Origin: Stichopus chloronotus
Taxonomy: Eukaryota > Echinodermata > Holothuroidea > Aspidochirotida > Stichopodidae
Assembly: GCA_021234535.1 (NCBI GenBank)
Contig: CM037838.1
Coordinates: 18,979,009-19,043,008 of the forward strand
Length of the DNA: 64,000 bases
Direction: 5' to 3'
Shown: positions 45,531-57,574 of the stretch, piece after piece
Layout: every line of letters begins with the position of its first letter
How positions within the stretch are numbered: the first letter of the stretch is position 1
The notes under the pieces: generated by a model
The model's input: only the letters and a program-made list of their open reading frames with translations
Database searches by the model: none
Told to the model about the DNA's origin: nothing
Translations under genes and position numbers: made by a program

Positions 45531-45569
45531 TGATTGGTATACACAATTTCATATGAAAATTACATTTGT

Positions 45570-45850
45570 ATGTATTTTGGGGTCAAAGGTCAAATTCATG
45601 GGTCAAAAGTCAAATTTGACACTGAAAAGATTGCATCTGCAACTCCTCATAGACTGCAAAGCCAATGAGGATGAAACTTGGTAGATAGGTGACCCATGGT
45701 CTGAAGTTGTCTCTACCATCAATATTTAAGGCAGATGTCAAAGGTCAAATTGTTAATCGACGAAATGCTTTGAAAAGTTGTATTGCGATTTCCTTCTAGA
45801 CAGTAAGTCTAATGACGTTCAAACTTGGTCGTTAGGTACCCGATTAAGGT
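45570..45850 (+). repeat. Repeat with GGTCAAAGGTCA motifs and duplicated 'AACTTGGT' phrases
   Basis: It contains GGGTCAAAGGTCA (45580-45592), a second TGTCAAAGGTCA, and two phrases of the type ATGAAACTTGGTAGATAGGT / TTCAAACTTGGTCGTTAGGT spaced about 145 bp apart. This suggests an internally duplicated unit. Confidence 0.6.
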
Positions 45851-47078
45851 ACGTACTCTTCACTCGATCGGTGACGTAATATGTCAATAGGACACTTAAT
45901 GCAGTAGGGTAGGTTCTGCTGGTACAAGGTGCAACATAAGTTATTATATCTTTGCTTTTCATACAATGTGACTTAATATTTCAACTTATGCAACCATGTT
46001 TGGACTGAGCGATTATACGTAATATGTTGTCATTTTACACTCTTTTGGTGTTACCCATAATCAGTATGTTTTCTCTGTTACATTTGGTGTATACACTAAC
46101 CAAGGAATTGAGTGGATTACCGTACGTTTTGGCGCGGCAGGGAAACATTGAGTAATGTAAATGAGTGTGAATTATTATTATATATATATATGAATTTAGA
46201 ATTATTACAAAACGCGCAAAGTAGTGGCGCGCTGATCTTAGAAGTAAAGGAAATCAAAGGATTACGTTGACGCACTTGCGATCTGCATGGGAATATGTTC
46301 TTTGATGCGCACGCATGACTGCTACTTTACACAACACTTGCGCGTTATCTAGGCCCCACACATCCATGGCCGAGCGTGCTGCGCGTAGCTACGTGTACCA
46401 CCTATGCACTATGTACGTGTATAATGTAAAGTGCTGGGTATTCAGTCAAACTCATATGTACTAAAATACATGCGTGTAAAAGAGCGAATATGACGATGAT
46501 ATGAGTGAGATCAAACTCCGTGGATTGCCCTCTTGTTTTTCTTCTTTTTTTTCTAGCTGTCCTTCAGTTCATCCAGCACGGCCGGGTTTATTTTAAAGAT
46601 TTTTTACAAATCATGTTAGTGGCTGTTTTGAATGGTGCTGCCAAGTTTTGGTTGGTTTTCGGTCGTTTTATGTTTTACAAATGCCCATTTGACAACCTTT
46701 GAAAAGGGATGAACAAGAAAGGCGACGTTCTAGATTACATTGTGCCCTGTTTTCACGAGGACCAGTAGCGTATGATAGCTACAGGGATACACAGAGTGTG
46801 TGACTCACCCATCCAGAGAAATATGGGGCGAAGTGTCTATGGCCCTCTATAAACAAAAGAGAATTGGGAAGGAAAAGGATGTGAGAAAAGGAGAGTAAGA
46901 GGGACAAAGAGAGGAGCTGGGAGGGGTGGGAGAGATGAAAAAAAAAATAGGACAGGGCTAACAAAGGAAATGGCAATGGTACTGGTAGGAATTTTGGTGT
47001 AGCCACAGGTCAACTACTGTGGACAATCTGACTAACTCAATAAAATTTTTAGGAAATTACTGAATGCATTCTGAAGGA

Positions 47079-47091
47079 GGGGGGGGGGGGG
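47079..47091. repeat. Poly(G) tract, 13 bases
   Basis: An uninterrupted G run. Confidence 0.95.
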
Positions 47092-47539
47092 AAATGAGGG
47101 GTTGTAAAAAAGAGAAATGTAAAGAAGAAGCGACATGTACGATTAGCGACAAAGGTGATAGAAAACTGAATGGAACTTGAGAGACTCAAAGAAGGGGAAA
47201 AAAACAAACTGAAAAACAACAGAGATCATACATATCAATTCTACTTTTTCAAGTATCTCAAATCTGCTACTTTAAAGTACCTGTTTTTATTTTTTGTTTT
47301 AAGTTGGAAATATTTCATACCGGGTCCATCCAGCAAGCTCATATTTTGCCAGCTTGAAGTTTCAAGAAAAAATTCTAATCAGGTTCTGCATTGCTTTGTT
47401 GCATTAGATAATGTTCAAACAACTATATAATTTTGATTTTCAAGCTCTGAAATGGGTCATTATCAACCAATGAAAAAGTGGGGTCCTAAAGGTATGTTCA
47501 GCACCCCTCTCCCCAAACTACTTGCCAACTGTTCCAATA

Positions 47540-47830
47540 ATAAGACAGAATGAATAATTTATTATAATTCTTGTAACATCTCGATCCATCTGATATGTGT
47601 TACTCTTTTTTCATGCACTGATTTTTATAACATTGGGCCTAATTGACAAATTGCAGACATGAGATTCCTATTTCAAGATAGGGTACATGCAGCTTGCAAC
47701 TCTCTCGAAGTGCTGTTTCCAGCCATATGGAGGATTGGAAGAGCCCAAAATTTTCTTGCTTGCTCCATGGTATATGGTGGCGCTCTGCTTAGACAGTCTT
47801 GACGGCAGTCAGCCTCCTTCAATACTTTTT
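47540..47830 (+). repeat. Dispersed repeat family 2, copy 5
   Basis: It contains TTTATTATAATTCTTGTAAC, GGTACATGCAGCTTGCAACT and TATGGTGGCGCTCTGCTTAG in family order. Confidence 0.8.
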
Positions 47831-48325
47831 GACCTTTATTTTAGCTTCGTGGGTGCAGGAGTCAAAGAAAGTTGATTTTGCACCATGATTGAGGCAACTA
47901 AGAAGGCCAAGCATGATTCTTTTCAGGCAAGGTGGAGAGGATAATCCATCCCTTAGACCTCTCCTCAAGCCTCCTAGGCCTATCTGTGGACTGATTGATT
48001 TGGAATCCTGTCTTAAACCTTGGTGGGGCAACATCTCTCCCCTTATACTCCTCCCACAGGATTGTGGTTGAAAATAGGGGCAATGAGTCAATTTTGCTCC
48101 CTCACAGAAAAGTCCTGCCTCTTGAGTGGTGGCAGTATACTAGTTCACATTTTCCCTTTTTTCCCTGACAACTTGCATATGTTGTCACTGTAATAGTTTC
48201 ATATGAAGAATTTTGCTATGATAAATATTCTTATTGGAAACTACCAAAACATCACTTGACATCAGTTAGTTAAAGGGGCAAACAGGTAGGGGTGCAACAA
48301 GATCCACTTTGGAGTGAACTTGCAA

Positions 48326-48338
48326 GGGGGGGGGGGGG
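48326..48338. repeat. Poly(G) tract, 13 bases
   Basis: An uninterrupted G run. Confidence 0.95.
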
Positions 48339-48924
48339 AGACTCCCTACCATTGCTTTAATGGTCAATGACTGTGAGTTATGGGAAAGAAATCAGAAAGT
48401 GGGCAAGGGAGGAACAAAGAGTGATAGTTTTGTTGCTCTTATTGTTGTTGATTTTGTTGTTGGAATGAATCTTTGAAACTGACCATTCCTTTAATACATC
48501 CATCAGAGCCTGGCACACTTAAATGGTTTGCAAAAGAATTAAAAAAGGTCACAAGAACCCCCCCAAAAAAAAACATTTCATTATACAAAAGTAAATTAAT
48601 TCTCTTTCCATTGTACAAGTAAATCTTCCAAAGATTTGCCAGTAACAACATTAAAAATTCAAGAACCTTGCAAACGGTATTTCATCAGCATATTCTGTTC
48701 GAAAGTCATGACATTTTTTAAACAAATTTTTTCACCACAGCGGCACATTGCATTATGGGATATCTATGGTGCCACGACCGATCATCCCATTGAAGATTGT
48801 ATTTCATTGTAATCTTGACTGCCATAATCATGATACTGGAAGAGTTGCGACCTTCAAGCATTTCTTGAAAATGTTACAAACCTACCTGCCTTTAAAGATG
48901 GTGATGTCTGAAACTTGTTACGAG

Positions 48925-49450
48925 AGGGTCAATTAAAGGTTGTGAGACATGAAAATGACAATTCAGAATTGTATTAATCTTTTCAAATATTGATAATAGC
49001 CACAAATTCCATCAAAATCCATCAAATATTGACAATTTTCTGTCATATACCTTTATCATGAATACACATTGGATAAGTATGCAAACTCACGATGTCAAGA
49101 GAGGTACTCGTGCGATGTGTCTTATGTTATCCTTTATTGAGATTCTATACAACATGAGCATGAGGGGTTTTGTTTTGGAAGCATGTATTGTCTTCTTTAC
49201 AAGTATTGATATGACTTCCTTACAAATGCAAAATCCAGTAAGCAAAGACATAATATTCAAAGGCCTAGCAAAGGAAATATTGGCAGTGTGCAACAGTCCA
49301 TGTCATCGTATCTGTATTTTCATCAATCTTTGATAAGTCTATCTCAAAAATGGTGACAGATAGAAATGCAATTTCCATGATTTTTCATTCAGGGTTCCAC
49401 TCTACAACTTTTGAATAAAGCCATCTTTTCTAGATGCTTTCACAGTATTT
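48925..49450 (+). repeat. Dispersed repeat family 1, copy 4 (body and tail)
   Basis: The body has GACATGAAAATGACAATTCA and CATGAATACACATTGGATAA. The tail has GTGTGCAACAGTCCATGTCA and TTTTTCATTCAGGGTTCCAC. The GC-rich head is absent. It overlaps the likely TRMT1L 3' UTR region. Confidence 0.83.
49133..49138 (-). promoter_or_regulatory. Possible TRMT1L polyadenylation signal AATAAA
   Basis: The minus strand has a canonical AATAAA 770 bp beyond the TRMT1L stop codon, inside a copy of dispersed repeat family 1. Position and strand are compatible with use, but nothing else supports it. Confidence 0.2.
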
Positions 49451-49906
49451 CAGAAAAAACAACTGATGCAATTGCACTGCTAATGAGGTAGTAGAATCTC
49501 ACCAGCAGTTGCATGGGAATTTAAAGTAGTTAATTTTTCTTTTGATTTTGCAACAGTTAACTCAGGATTACTTTCAATATTTTGTGATTATTTTTTATAT
49601 TTTATGATTATCAATGTTTTTATGATACTGATTTTTCCAATTTTTCTTTACTTGCAGTAATCAAACCAAACTGCAACATGTTATTACCTGTGTTGGTAAT
49701 ATAAAATCTGTTTACCGTGAAAGCATGGTCAATATCCCATGACACCCCTTCACACATTGCAATCTCTCTGCAACAGACATACATAACCCATCTTAACTTA
49801 TTCCAGCTTACAGAGAATTCAGGAGGAAGCGAATCCTTCGCAGGCAAAGTTTAAATAAATACAGCAGTGCAAAGCTGCTTCCAAGTAATGATCGACCTCC
49901 AGGAAA

Positions 49907-50057
49907 TTAATTGCCAGTTCTGTTTTGCAGATCACATCCTTCAAGAACTTGAACATATTGCTTCAGACTAGCGGTTGTCCTTACGCCATGGCTGTGAAAG
50001 ACCGTCAGGGATGCTTGGTGGTTCTTAGCTTTTAGGGATTCTAGCACGGATTTCATT
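49907..50057 (-). CDS. TRMT1L: TRMT1L terminal coding exon
   Basis: The acceptor CATCTCCCTACAG precedes the exon. It encodes MKSVLESLKAKNHQASLTVF, then HSHGVRTTASLKQYV, which matches the THFDPMGVRTDAPL...F block of human TRMT1L, and ends NRTGN then TAA. The tail after this block is about 20 residues, shorter than in human. Confidence 0.9.
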
Positions 50058-53000
50058 CTGTAGGGAGATGAAAGGAACTGTTGAAAATATGACAATTTCC
50101 ATCAAAGGTTGGTTTTCAATCAATTACATCATATCCTGCATACCCTAATGCAACCAATTAATGCTCAAAATGAAGAATTTACCAACAGGACAATCAGGTT
50201 GTGAGAAACGAGGAAATGACTGAGGTACTGACGATGACACTTTAACTTCTAAATCATATTGGAAATGTGGCTATTGCAATGTTATTGAATGACCTTAAAA
50301 CCTGAAAGAATGTTTCTTAACAGAAATGGATTTTAACAAAATTCATTCTCTCTATTGTGTATCAACTTTAAGCAAAACTGGTTGGGAGACACGCATCCTT
50401 CATTGCACGTCCTTTCATGACATTAATTACAAAATTCGAAATCGTTGAATCAAAGCATTTTGTTCTAGTTGTGCAAGTGATGGAAGGGTAGACCTGGTCT
50501 TGGCGTAAATATCAGTACAGTTCAGCAATGTGTTCACAGCTTGCATGAAGAAATATATCTCAATTCATTCATTGACAGAAACATAGCAAAGACAAGGTAA
50601 AGAAAATTAGAGCAGCTTCTACTGTCCCCTGCCCCCATTAACAAAAAAAAAAAGAAAAGAAAGAAAAGTGTGAAGGAAGAAATTCCAGGGACAAAATGAA
50701 AGACAGAATATGAATTTACCTTGGCCAATTGCCCCTGTTGGGACAATGCTTAAGTACTGTGAAGTAAAAAGGAACATGTGTTGCTGGGCAACAGTGTCCA
50801 GGTCTAGAAACAGTGTTGATGCTTTTGCACTTCCCACTGGCTGATGCATTGCCATTCAAATCATGCGAAAATGACTTCTCACTGTCCACTGCCGCCGAGG
50901 GAGCGCACTCGCTTTGCATGTCCTCTGTTGCCGATTTAGAAGTATTTTTGATTGCTTTTCGTTGGACATTTTTAGTGCCAGCTGGATCCATATGCAATCT
51001 TTCATCAGTCCTATTGTCCTCGACATTTTGTCCTAAATTGTCCTCTCTGGATGACAAGTATCCTTCACCTTCGGAAGTTTCAACGTCTAGTTTTTTGGCT
51101 TTAGGATCACATCCTTGCTCAGAGTCTGACTTTCTTTTACCAAAAGTCGAGAGTTTCTCCGCTTCTTCAGAACTGGTGATCGAAACACCTCCCACTTTTG
51201 ACTCAGCCCACATCTTGTCAAGGATGGCTTTGACCTCTGAACTCAAGCCGGGTATGTCTTTGGAGGACAGTATCATTTCCTCGATGAAAATATCACTGAA
51301 TATTTTCCCTGACCTTAGAAAAATGGAAGACAGGAACAGGAAGAACAGGGCTAAGTCGAGATATTTTTGAGGTAAAAAGAGAACGCAGAATGAGATATCA
51401 CAAATGAATTTTTCCACGGTAAAAATAATCAAGGAGAAATCCTCTCCCTAACATTGGAAATATTCATTAAAAAAAAAAGGATGCATTGTTAAATTGGAGA
51501 ACAACAGTTAGTTATTGAAACGTATTCTGGGTAATTTTCCTCCAGGGTTCCTTCCAAGTCAGCTAGTGACAAACAGTCCTGTTGTCTTGTAATCAAATCA
51601 TAGATATACACAATACACAATCTGATACTCTAAATTGCCTCATTTGATTGCAGTGTGAAGTGTTCATCCCAGAGAAGTAGATAAAAGAGAATGACGTCAT
51701 GGACGGATGAGTGAAACACAAATCGAAAAACATGTAACAAATCCATTGACATTTTCAGGATAATATAAATCACAAACAGCTTAACAGTTGGGATGTAGTT
51801 TTCACTGCATATTATCATGTTATCTAATGAAAATATCAAACATCTGCATTCAGATTTTTTTCCCCTAAAGACGTAGCAAGGTATCAAAGGAACAAATTCT
51901 CAGGCCGTCTGTGCATTATACACTGCAAATATTGGAGGCAGAGCTGTTCAGCTTTACCGTAAGATGCTTCCTGTTATTTTCCAGCTTCATTTGTTTAGTG
52001 TGTGAGTAGTTACAGTGATGTCATTCTAGTTTATCTATTTCTACGGTTCATCTGGAAAATCACCTGACAGAATCAATCTGTTTTGTAATACGGAAAGCTG
52101 GTAACAATTTCATTTCATTAGCTATGAAGCTGAATTATCGAAGAGAATTATTTTAAAAACATTCAGTACCCCCAAAAGCCAGATAGGAGAGTTTCCAACT
52201 TATTTTATTGTTAAAATTGCCTTTGCTACTGAGGCGGTCCCATCCATATGTACATAAATTGCATGTGTGCAGTGCATGTACATATAGCAAAAGGGCTACT
52301 CTGGTCAATTCATATTCATTTTTCATACAAGTATTTTATAATGGAATGGAGATTTTCACAATTGCCTACTTACTGAATGTTAAAAATAGGTCTGGCAACA
52401 TCCAATATCATTGCATCCACACAAATCAAACTGTTAGATCAATATTTAGTGAGAGTCAGAAGCACCTACTTTTGTTTGTAACTACGTACCACACAGGTCC
52501 TAAAAGTGATGCAGTCCTTCCAGGATGTGTTTTGTAGCATGAACAGGAGAGATTTTCATACAGGTTATCTGGAAGACAATAGTTCATATATGCATATAAT
52601 GCAACAGCATTACAATTACAAAAATAAGTAATAATAATTCAGGCCTTGAAGGGCACTTATTTTATGATGCTAAGTGACCACACAGGGGTGGACGAGGCCT
52701 GTGGGTTACATATTACAACTTCACATCGGGTGACTTACGGTGACTACCAACTTAACAATTTTGGATTAAATTTGATACCTTTTTTTTTCACTAAGTCAGT
52801 TCACATGGGAAAACCTTAGATTACTCTTGGCCAAAAAAACCCATCCTACTGCGACCCGGCCAGGGATCAAATCCACGACCACTCAGTTTCTAAGCTTCAT
52901 TGCCTCAAATGCCAGCATCTTTATCCACTCAGCCATAGACTACGCAACTATGTGAAAGAAATGGAGGATGCATGTACCTTCAGATCTTGATTGGTTAATC

Positions 53001-56000
53001 AGACAAAAGGCTAAATTAAACATTCTAAATTAAACATTCTAAATGTGAAAGTTCCCTGGGTCATCATCAGATCTTGAGATGTTGATCCACCGATGGGGTA
53101 GAATCAGAATGCAACCCGCATGTGCAAAAGCTCTATTAATGAAGGCGACCCAAGATCGCAATTACCTCTGACATGTGTGCATATGTGTCAATTGCAAATA
53201 AGGAACAGTTACCATGACAACTATTGTCTACAGCAACCATACACTTCCTGCTTGTCGACTATCCATGCGAGGTCTGGTTCACTGCTGTGAATCAGTTGTG
53301 ATAGCGAAAGGTCTTCCCATGAGAAGTACGGTTTCCATTCTCACTGACTGCTCATGACTAAGTGTGAAAATGGCCTGGATTGGCGAGCAACTCTCTAAAT
53401 ATTCTTCTCTCCCTTGGGAATGCTTTGACTTTATAACCAATTGTTATTGAAACGAAAATGCAAACACATTTTACTAACCAGACCAAGGTAGTCAACTCTT
53501 TGAATCCATGGGCAGTATTACACATTTCACTTTAGAATACAAATCCATCTAGATTGGCCACCTTTCAAAACTATTGCATGCAGTTGCTGGCAGGTAAAAC
53601 TTGGCTATCAATGGGCTCAAGCAATACAAACTTGATGTTTGCAGATTTTTCTTGTCCATAATGTTATGTATTCTTGTTTCTCTTTTACTTTGAAATACTT
53701 CAAAAATTGACTGCAAATCTCATGGGACATCGGTTGCTTCAGAATTAAGCGACAACATTCCAAACTGTAGCTGATAGGCTGCATTAACCTGATATTTGGT
53801 AAGGGTTTTAGTCTATCCTTGGATTATAATCAACCAACTTAATGATTAATGTTCCATTATTTGACCAAACCTTCTGCTAGTAAAGTATCCTTCAAGAACA
53901 CCCTCTCTTCACAAAGGTTACAGTGCAGTAACCTGCGGATCTCTTGCAGGCTCTTGTCTGCTTTCTTGTAACCCCGGTGCACCTTGACGGCAGTTAGGAT
54001 GAAATGTTCCCTCGCAAATGCAAAAAGGACCTCTAGACCCTTGTGGCATCTTGCAGCTGCCCTTTGGAAGAGAAAACACAGATTGCTTCATGAATAATAC
54101 CTGGTTGGATGGTTGGTTTGAAAAATGAAGAATACAGACTTGCTAGAAACTGCAAAAGTAAACACTAACTAAGTTGAAGTACTAACTACTAATTAATGTA
54201 CTGAGTACATTTTGTTTTACTTTAAATCATATGGGTAAATACAACTACTTATTATTCAGTGACTTTGAGATTTTTCATTAAAGCAGACTCGAATATCTCT
54301 AGTTATGCCACAGTACACATGGAATGTCAGTTACTTATTACGGTGGCCTGTAAATTCAGTCTTGAGCATACTATAGAGGGTGATATAGTCCTTGGTTAAG
54401 CTTCATTGCAAATCCATGTTTATGCTTGTTGATGGTTTAATCTATTGCAACAGTTCCCTACACCCAAGAAGTGTCATAAAACGAGTCACAGGAATTGCTT
54501 ACTCCACATTTTTTTCAAGAATCAATTACTGTTTATTTTGGTTTCAGGTTGAAGAGGTCGATTTAAAGTTCATGTTAGAGATGGTGTGAAATTCAGGATA
54601 ATTCAAAGACATACTGAGTATTTCGGTAAAATTGAAGACAGAACATTTGAGTGAGATTCTACACCAAGAAGTCTTTTCAAGCAAGGAGGAGAGCAAAAGG
54701 AAGGGGCTTGCTCACCACCCTACATTTCCACCTCTTTGTTGCTGAAACTTTGTATGGAGAACATGATGGGGTTTGGAAGTGCTATGATGAATCATACCAT
54801 TATCTATCACATGGAATATATTTAAAAAAAAAAAAATGCATGTTATGATACACTTTAAATGCATGTGGGACCGCTACAACTGGCTAGTTCTGTACGGTAC
54901 TAAGGTCAATAATTGAAGGTTAATGTCAACATGTCCCTATGGGTTCAAAGTCACGTAAACTGTAAGTACATCATGTGAAGACATGTCAAAAAGATTTCCA
55001 CTATGCAGTATGTATTAATGAAGTATTTCTGCATGCTGCCCTCAGTTTCTCGATGACAATATATTTAGGTGCAGCAATGAAACGACCTATTCAAAGCTCA
55101 CACTTGAAATTCATGATACAAGGTCCATCCAAGAGCTGGTTTCTGGAGACACTTATTGCTCTCATCAAGGACTGCATACAGCAAAGAGAGGAAAGCTTGG
55201 ATTTGATGAAGGGGAGTAAGAAGAGGAATTTGGAAGAGTTTGGAAGACCATCCATTCAGTTCCAGGTTACAACGGTGGAGTTAATTGGGACACTATGAAA
55301 TGACCGATGTAAAATCTCATAGCACAAAACTATTGAAATGAGACTAACATTTGGAAAAGAGAGAGAAAATATCTTTTACAATGTAAATAATATGTAATAT
55401 ATTAAACAATGCGACACTATTACAATTCATTGAAAACGTCTCCTCTCAACCTTTAAGCAACTGACACAGTTCTGAATTCAACTAAAAACACCAAAGAAGC
55501 TGCATTGCAAAATGCTTGTTTTTAGGGGGTTTATACACAGTTTCTTTAAAAGTATTATCAGTATTATCCATCCCAATTATTTTCTTTGCGACTTTGAGAA
55601 TTTTATACCTAATTGCAATTGCCTTTTGTTTTTTTTACATTTTTTTAAAAATTTTGCAATGTGGACATGATTCAGTAGGCATGACAAAATATTTAACAAT
55701 TCATTCATGACAAATAAGAGTTAAAATACCCACAAATTCTACATCTTTTGTAGTTTTTATCACATATCACATGAAAGTGTGTATTCAAACAGACAGCTGA
55801 TAGCCTGGTATGCTCCAGTCCTGTGAAGACATTTAGTTTAATTTAAGTTAATGCTAGATGTTAATATTTGACATTAAAGAAAAAAAAATGAAATTATCTT
55901 TCATTCCCACTGAATAGGCCTACATGAGTTCAAATATGCAGTGACTATGCGAGATCAAAGTTTTCAATTAACAGAGAAGATCAGCGGCACAAAAGAAATG

Positions 56001-57574
56001 TGGATGTAGTGAAAATGGTCGGGGTTGGCGGAAAAAACTTGCAGTGACACGGTCCCCCACTGCCAGCTTCTTGAAAAAATTCCAGCAAGGTTCTGCAAAC
56101 AACACAAGCATAGATATGTACAGTACCTTGCCCTCTGTCAAATGAGTTTGTGTACACCCAAGTGTATTGCTCTTTGTGGTTTTCCAAGAGCAAAAATAGA
56201 ACCAGGAGAAAACCCCTTACAATGCAATACCATGAAAGGCACAGTTCACCGTGGTATCAGTACATGTAAACAAAATGAACAATGGATACATACAGAGTAT
56301 AATTAAATCTGCAACATGTACTTCAACCTTTGCATAGTTGAGGTCTCACCAGGTACAATTTGTCCACAGATAAATTAATTTGAGAGGCTTGACAAATATT
56401 TCTTACAAAATATCTGATTATAATCCTACGGAATAGGGCGTGCGCATTTGATCTTTGGCAGCCTTTTCTATCTCAAGCAGCTATTTTACCTACTTTGCAC
56501 CTTGTCGCTGATAACAAAACTGTAACAAGATTGAAAATAATGTATTGTACTTGTGGGGAATAATTTACATATGAATCAGAGTACATTGTCTATAATATTG
56601 TAAGAGATCACATTTAAAACATGAGACATCTCATTAATGTTGATGTATAGTTTGATGGAGAACCAAAAAAGTGCAGACATTCTTCAGTGCAACAAAAAGC
56701 AACTGCTAAATTCGTCGCACCATATCCCTACTGCTATCTGGTAACAGTTTACTAGAAAGTAGGCACTTCATGTTATACTGTAGCTCCATGAAAATTATCA
56801 AAATCATGTTAGTGAGAGCTTGGGAGGTACTATGAGAGTTCATACAGTTATGCTGAGACAGGAAAGCGATTCATGAAAGAAAATATTGTCTGTTTTGCGA
56901 AATTTTTGACAAATAATTCAGACAAAAGCTAGTGTCGCTGCGATATGAAACATTCACAACCGATATCTCAAGTAATTTTCTTTCAACTGCACAACATTAT
57001 CTTGATATCAAAGCTACGCTAAGGTGGAACTAAAGCACACCAAAACAAAACGTGTAAAACATGCGGATTGTTCACACCCTCTGACCTTCTGTTATACTAA
57101 TCAAACTAGTTAATTAGTTAATTAAAGATTTAATACAACCGTAGGTCTGATTCCTTTTTTCCATGTATGTTATTTTACTTCAAGTGGATGATCAAAATCT
57201 GTTCTGGGAGATATCAGTTTTTGTTCTCTCCTGTGAGAAAACAGATGACGTTGCTTTGGTCATTTCAGAAATGGCAATGGTCAGTGAAGAGTCATATCGA
57301 CATCGCTTGACGAAAATCGCAATATTGCAGCCAGCCACATTAATCAAATCAGATCGCTCACCTGACGAGTGATGCTATAATCAACCTGCATGCCAGCTCT
57401 GGTTGGTATTCGCATTTGATCACATGACCGTTGTAGTGTCGCACGGTGACCTGGGGGCACTTTCCGAGGAAAGCCGAAACATCTGTGGATGTGACCGACA
57501 GGATGCCATCTTTGGGGAGGTTGCTGAAGGCTGCATCTAAGAAACATACAGGTGAGCCGAAAGGATCCAGGTGT
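49907..57574 (-). CDS. TRMT1L: TRMT1-like tRNA guanosine dimethyltransferase, C-terminal part (5 exons, 5' incomplete)
   Basis: TRMT1L is a metazoan paralogue of TRMT1/Trm1, an S-adenosylmethionine-dependent enzyme family making N2,N2-dimethylguanosine in tRNA; the human protein has been reported to act at position 27 of tyrosine tRNAs. Exons 57362-57574, 53871-54061, 52490-52568, 50720-51313 and 49907-50057 join in frame to 408 residues plus stop. Visible landmarks, numbered in the fragment: the catalytic HLDPFGS (1-7), DAAFSN...SVTSTD (13-31), ARCHKGLEVLFA (74-85), a probable zinc site of C118-x2-C121 (LHCNLCEERVF) with C143-x-C145, GRTASLLGPVWSGKIF (152-167), a long polar linker, and PFYFTVLKH. 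The CNLCEER and DPFG forms match TRMT1L rather than TRMT1 (DPYG). The SAM-binding N-terminal half and zinc-finger region are not in view. All visible splice sites are GT-AG with matching phases. Confidence 0.92.
50720..51313 (-). CDS. TRMT1L: TRMT1L exon: disordered linker and PFYF block
   Basis: The acceptor TTTTTCTAAG precedes SGKIFSDIFIEEMILSSKD and SEVKAILDKMW. About 140 Ser/Glu/Asp-rich residues follow, with basic clusters GKRKSD and PKAKKL, which could be nuclear localisation signals. The exon ends HVPFYFTVLKHCPNRGNWP before donor GTAAAT. It is 594 bp. The linker is longer than I recall for human TRMT1L. The antisense strand is open across much of the exon, which is a compositional shadow. 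Confidence 0.9.
52490..52568 (-). CDS. TRMT1L: TRMT1L small exon: second zinc-site cysteines
   Basis: The acceptor TTGTCTTCCAG precedes a 79-bp exon reading NLYENLSCSCYKTHPGRT, ending GPV plus two bases of Trp. The donor is GTACGT. It corresponds to NPYRQLPCNCHGSMPGKT...GPLW in human TRMT1L. Confidence 0.9.
52640..52950 (-). mobile_element. tRNA-derived SINE-like element, family D, copy 2
   Basis: On the minus strand it has a tRNA-like head at 52845-52943 with box A-like TGGCTGAGTGGATAA and box B-like GTGGATTTGATCCC, separated as in a long-variable-arm (Leu/Ser-type) tRNA. The body ends AAGTTGTAATATGTAACCCA. It lies in a TRMT1L intron, in the same direction as the gene. Confidence 0.75.
53871..54061 (-). 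CDS. TRMT1L: TRMT1L exon: TRM1 core and first zinc-site cysteines
   Basis: The acceptor CTCTTCCAAAG precedes the exon, which encodes AAARCHKGLEVLFAFAREHF, a helix-rich middle and LLHCNLCEERVFLKD, ending LLAE plus one base. The donor GTTTGG is weak (T at +3), but the phase is confirmed by the next exon. Confidence 0.88.
57362..57574 (-). CDS. TRMT1L: TRMT1L exon with catalytic HLDPFG motif
   Basis: The acceptor TTTAATCACAG precedes one base completing a codon, then HLDPFGSPVCFLDAAFSN, SVTSTDVSAFLGKCPQ and ELACRLIIASLV, with donor GTGAGC. It is 213 bp. The Asp-Pro-Phe-Gly motif is the methyltransferase motif IV equivalent of the TRM1 family. Confidence 0.92.

Larger units (their letters stand above)
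36324..49906. other. Intergenic region between TRMT1L and PTPA
   Basis: About 13.6 kb with no recognisable coding exon. It should contain the PTPA promoter, and probably the PTPA non-coding first exon, plus the TRMT1L 3' UTR; none could be placed. Dispersed repeats are listed separately. The stretches 37330-40740, 42100-43680, 43870-45120 and 45860-47540 hold nothing I can name beyond homopolymers and a short (TA)n at about 46178-46190. Confidence 0.6.

Noticed and set aside
50813..51370. Plus-strand open frame of 185 codons
   Set aside because: It is antisense to the well-supported TRMT1L exon 50720-51313. Its Ser/Leu-rich composition mirrors that exon.
52845..52943. A functional Leu/Ser-type tRNA gene
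   Set aside because: Box A and B-like sequences are present, but the acceptor arms do not pair and the unit continues into a SINE-like body that recurs at 13.3 kb.
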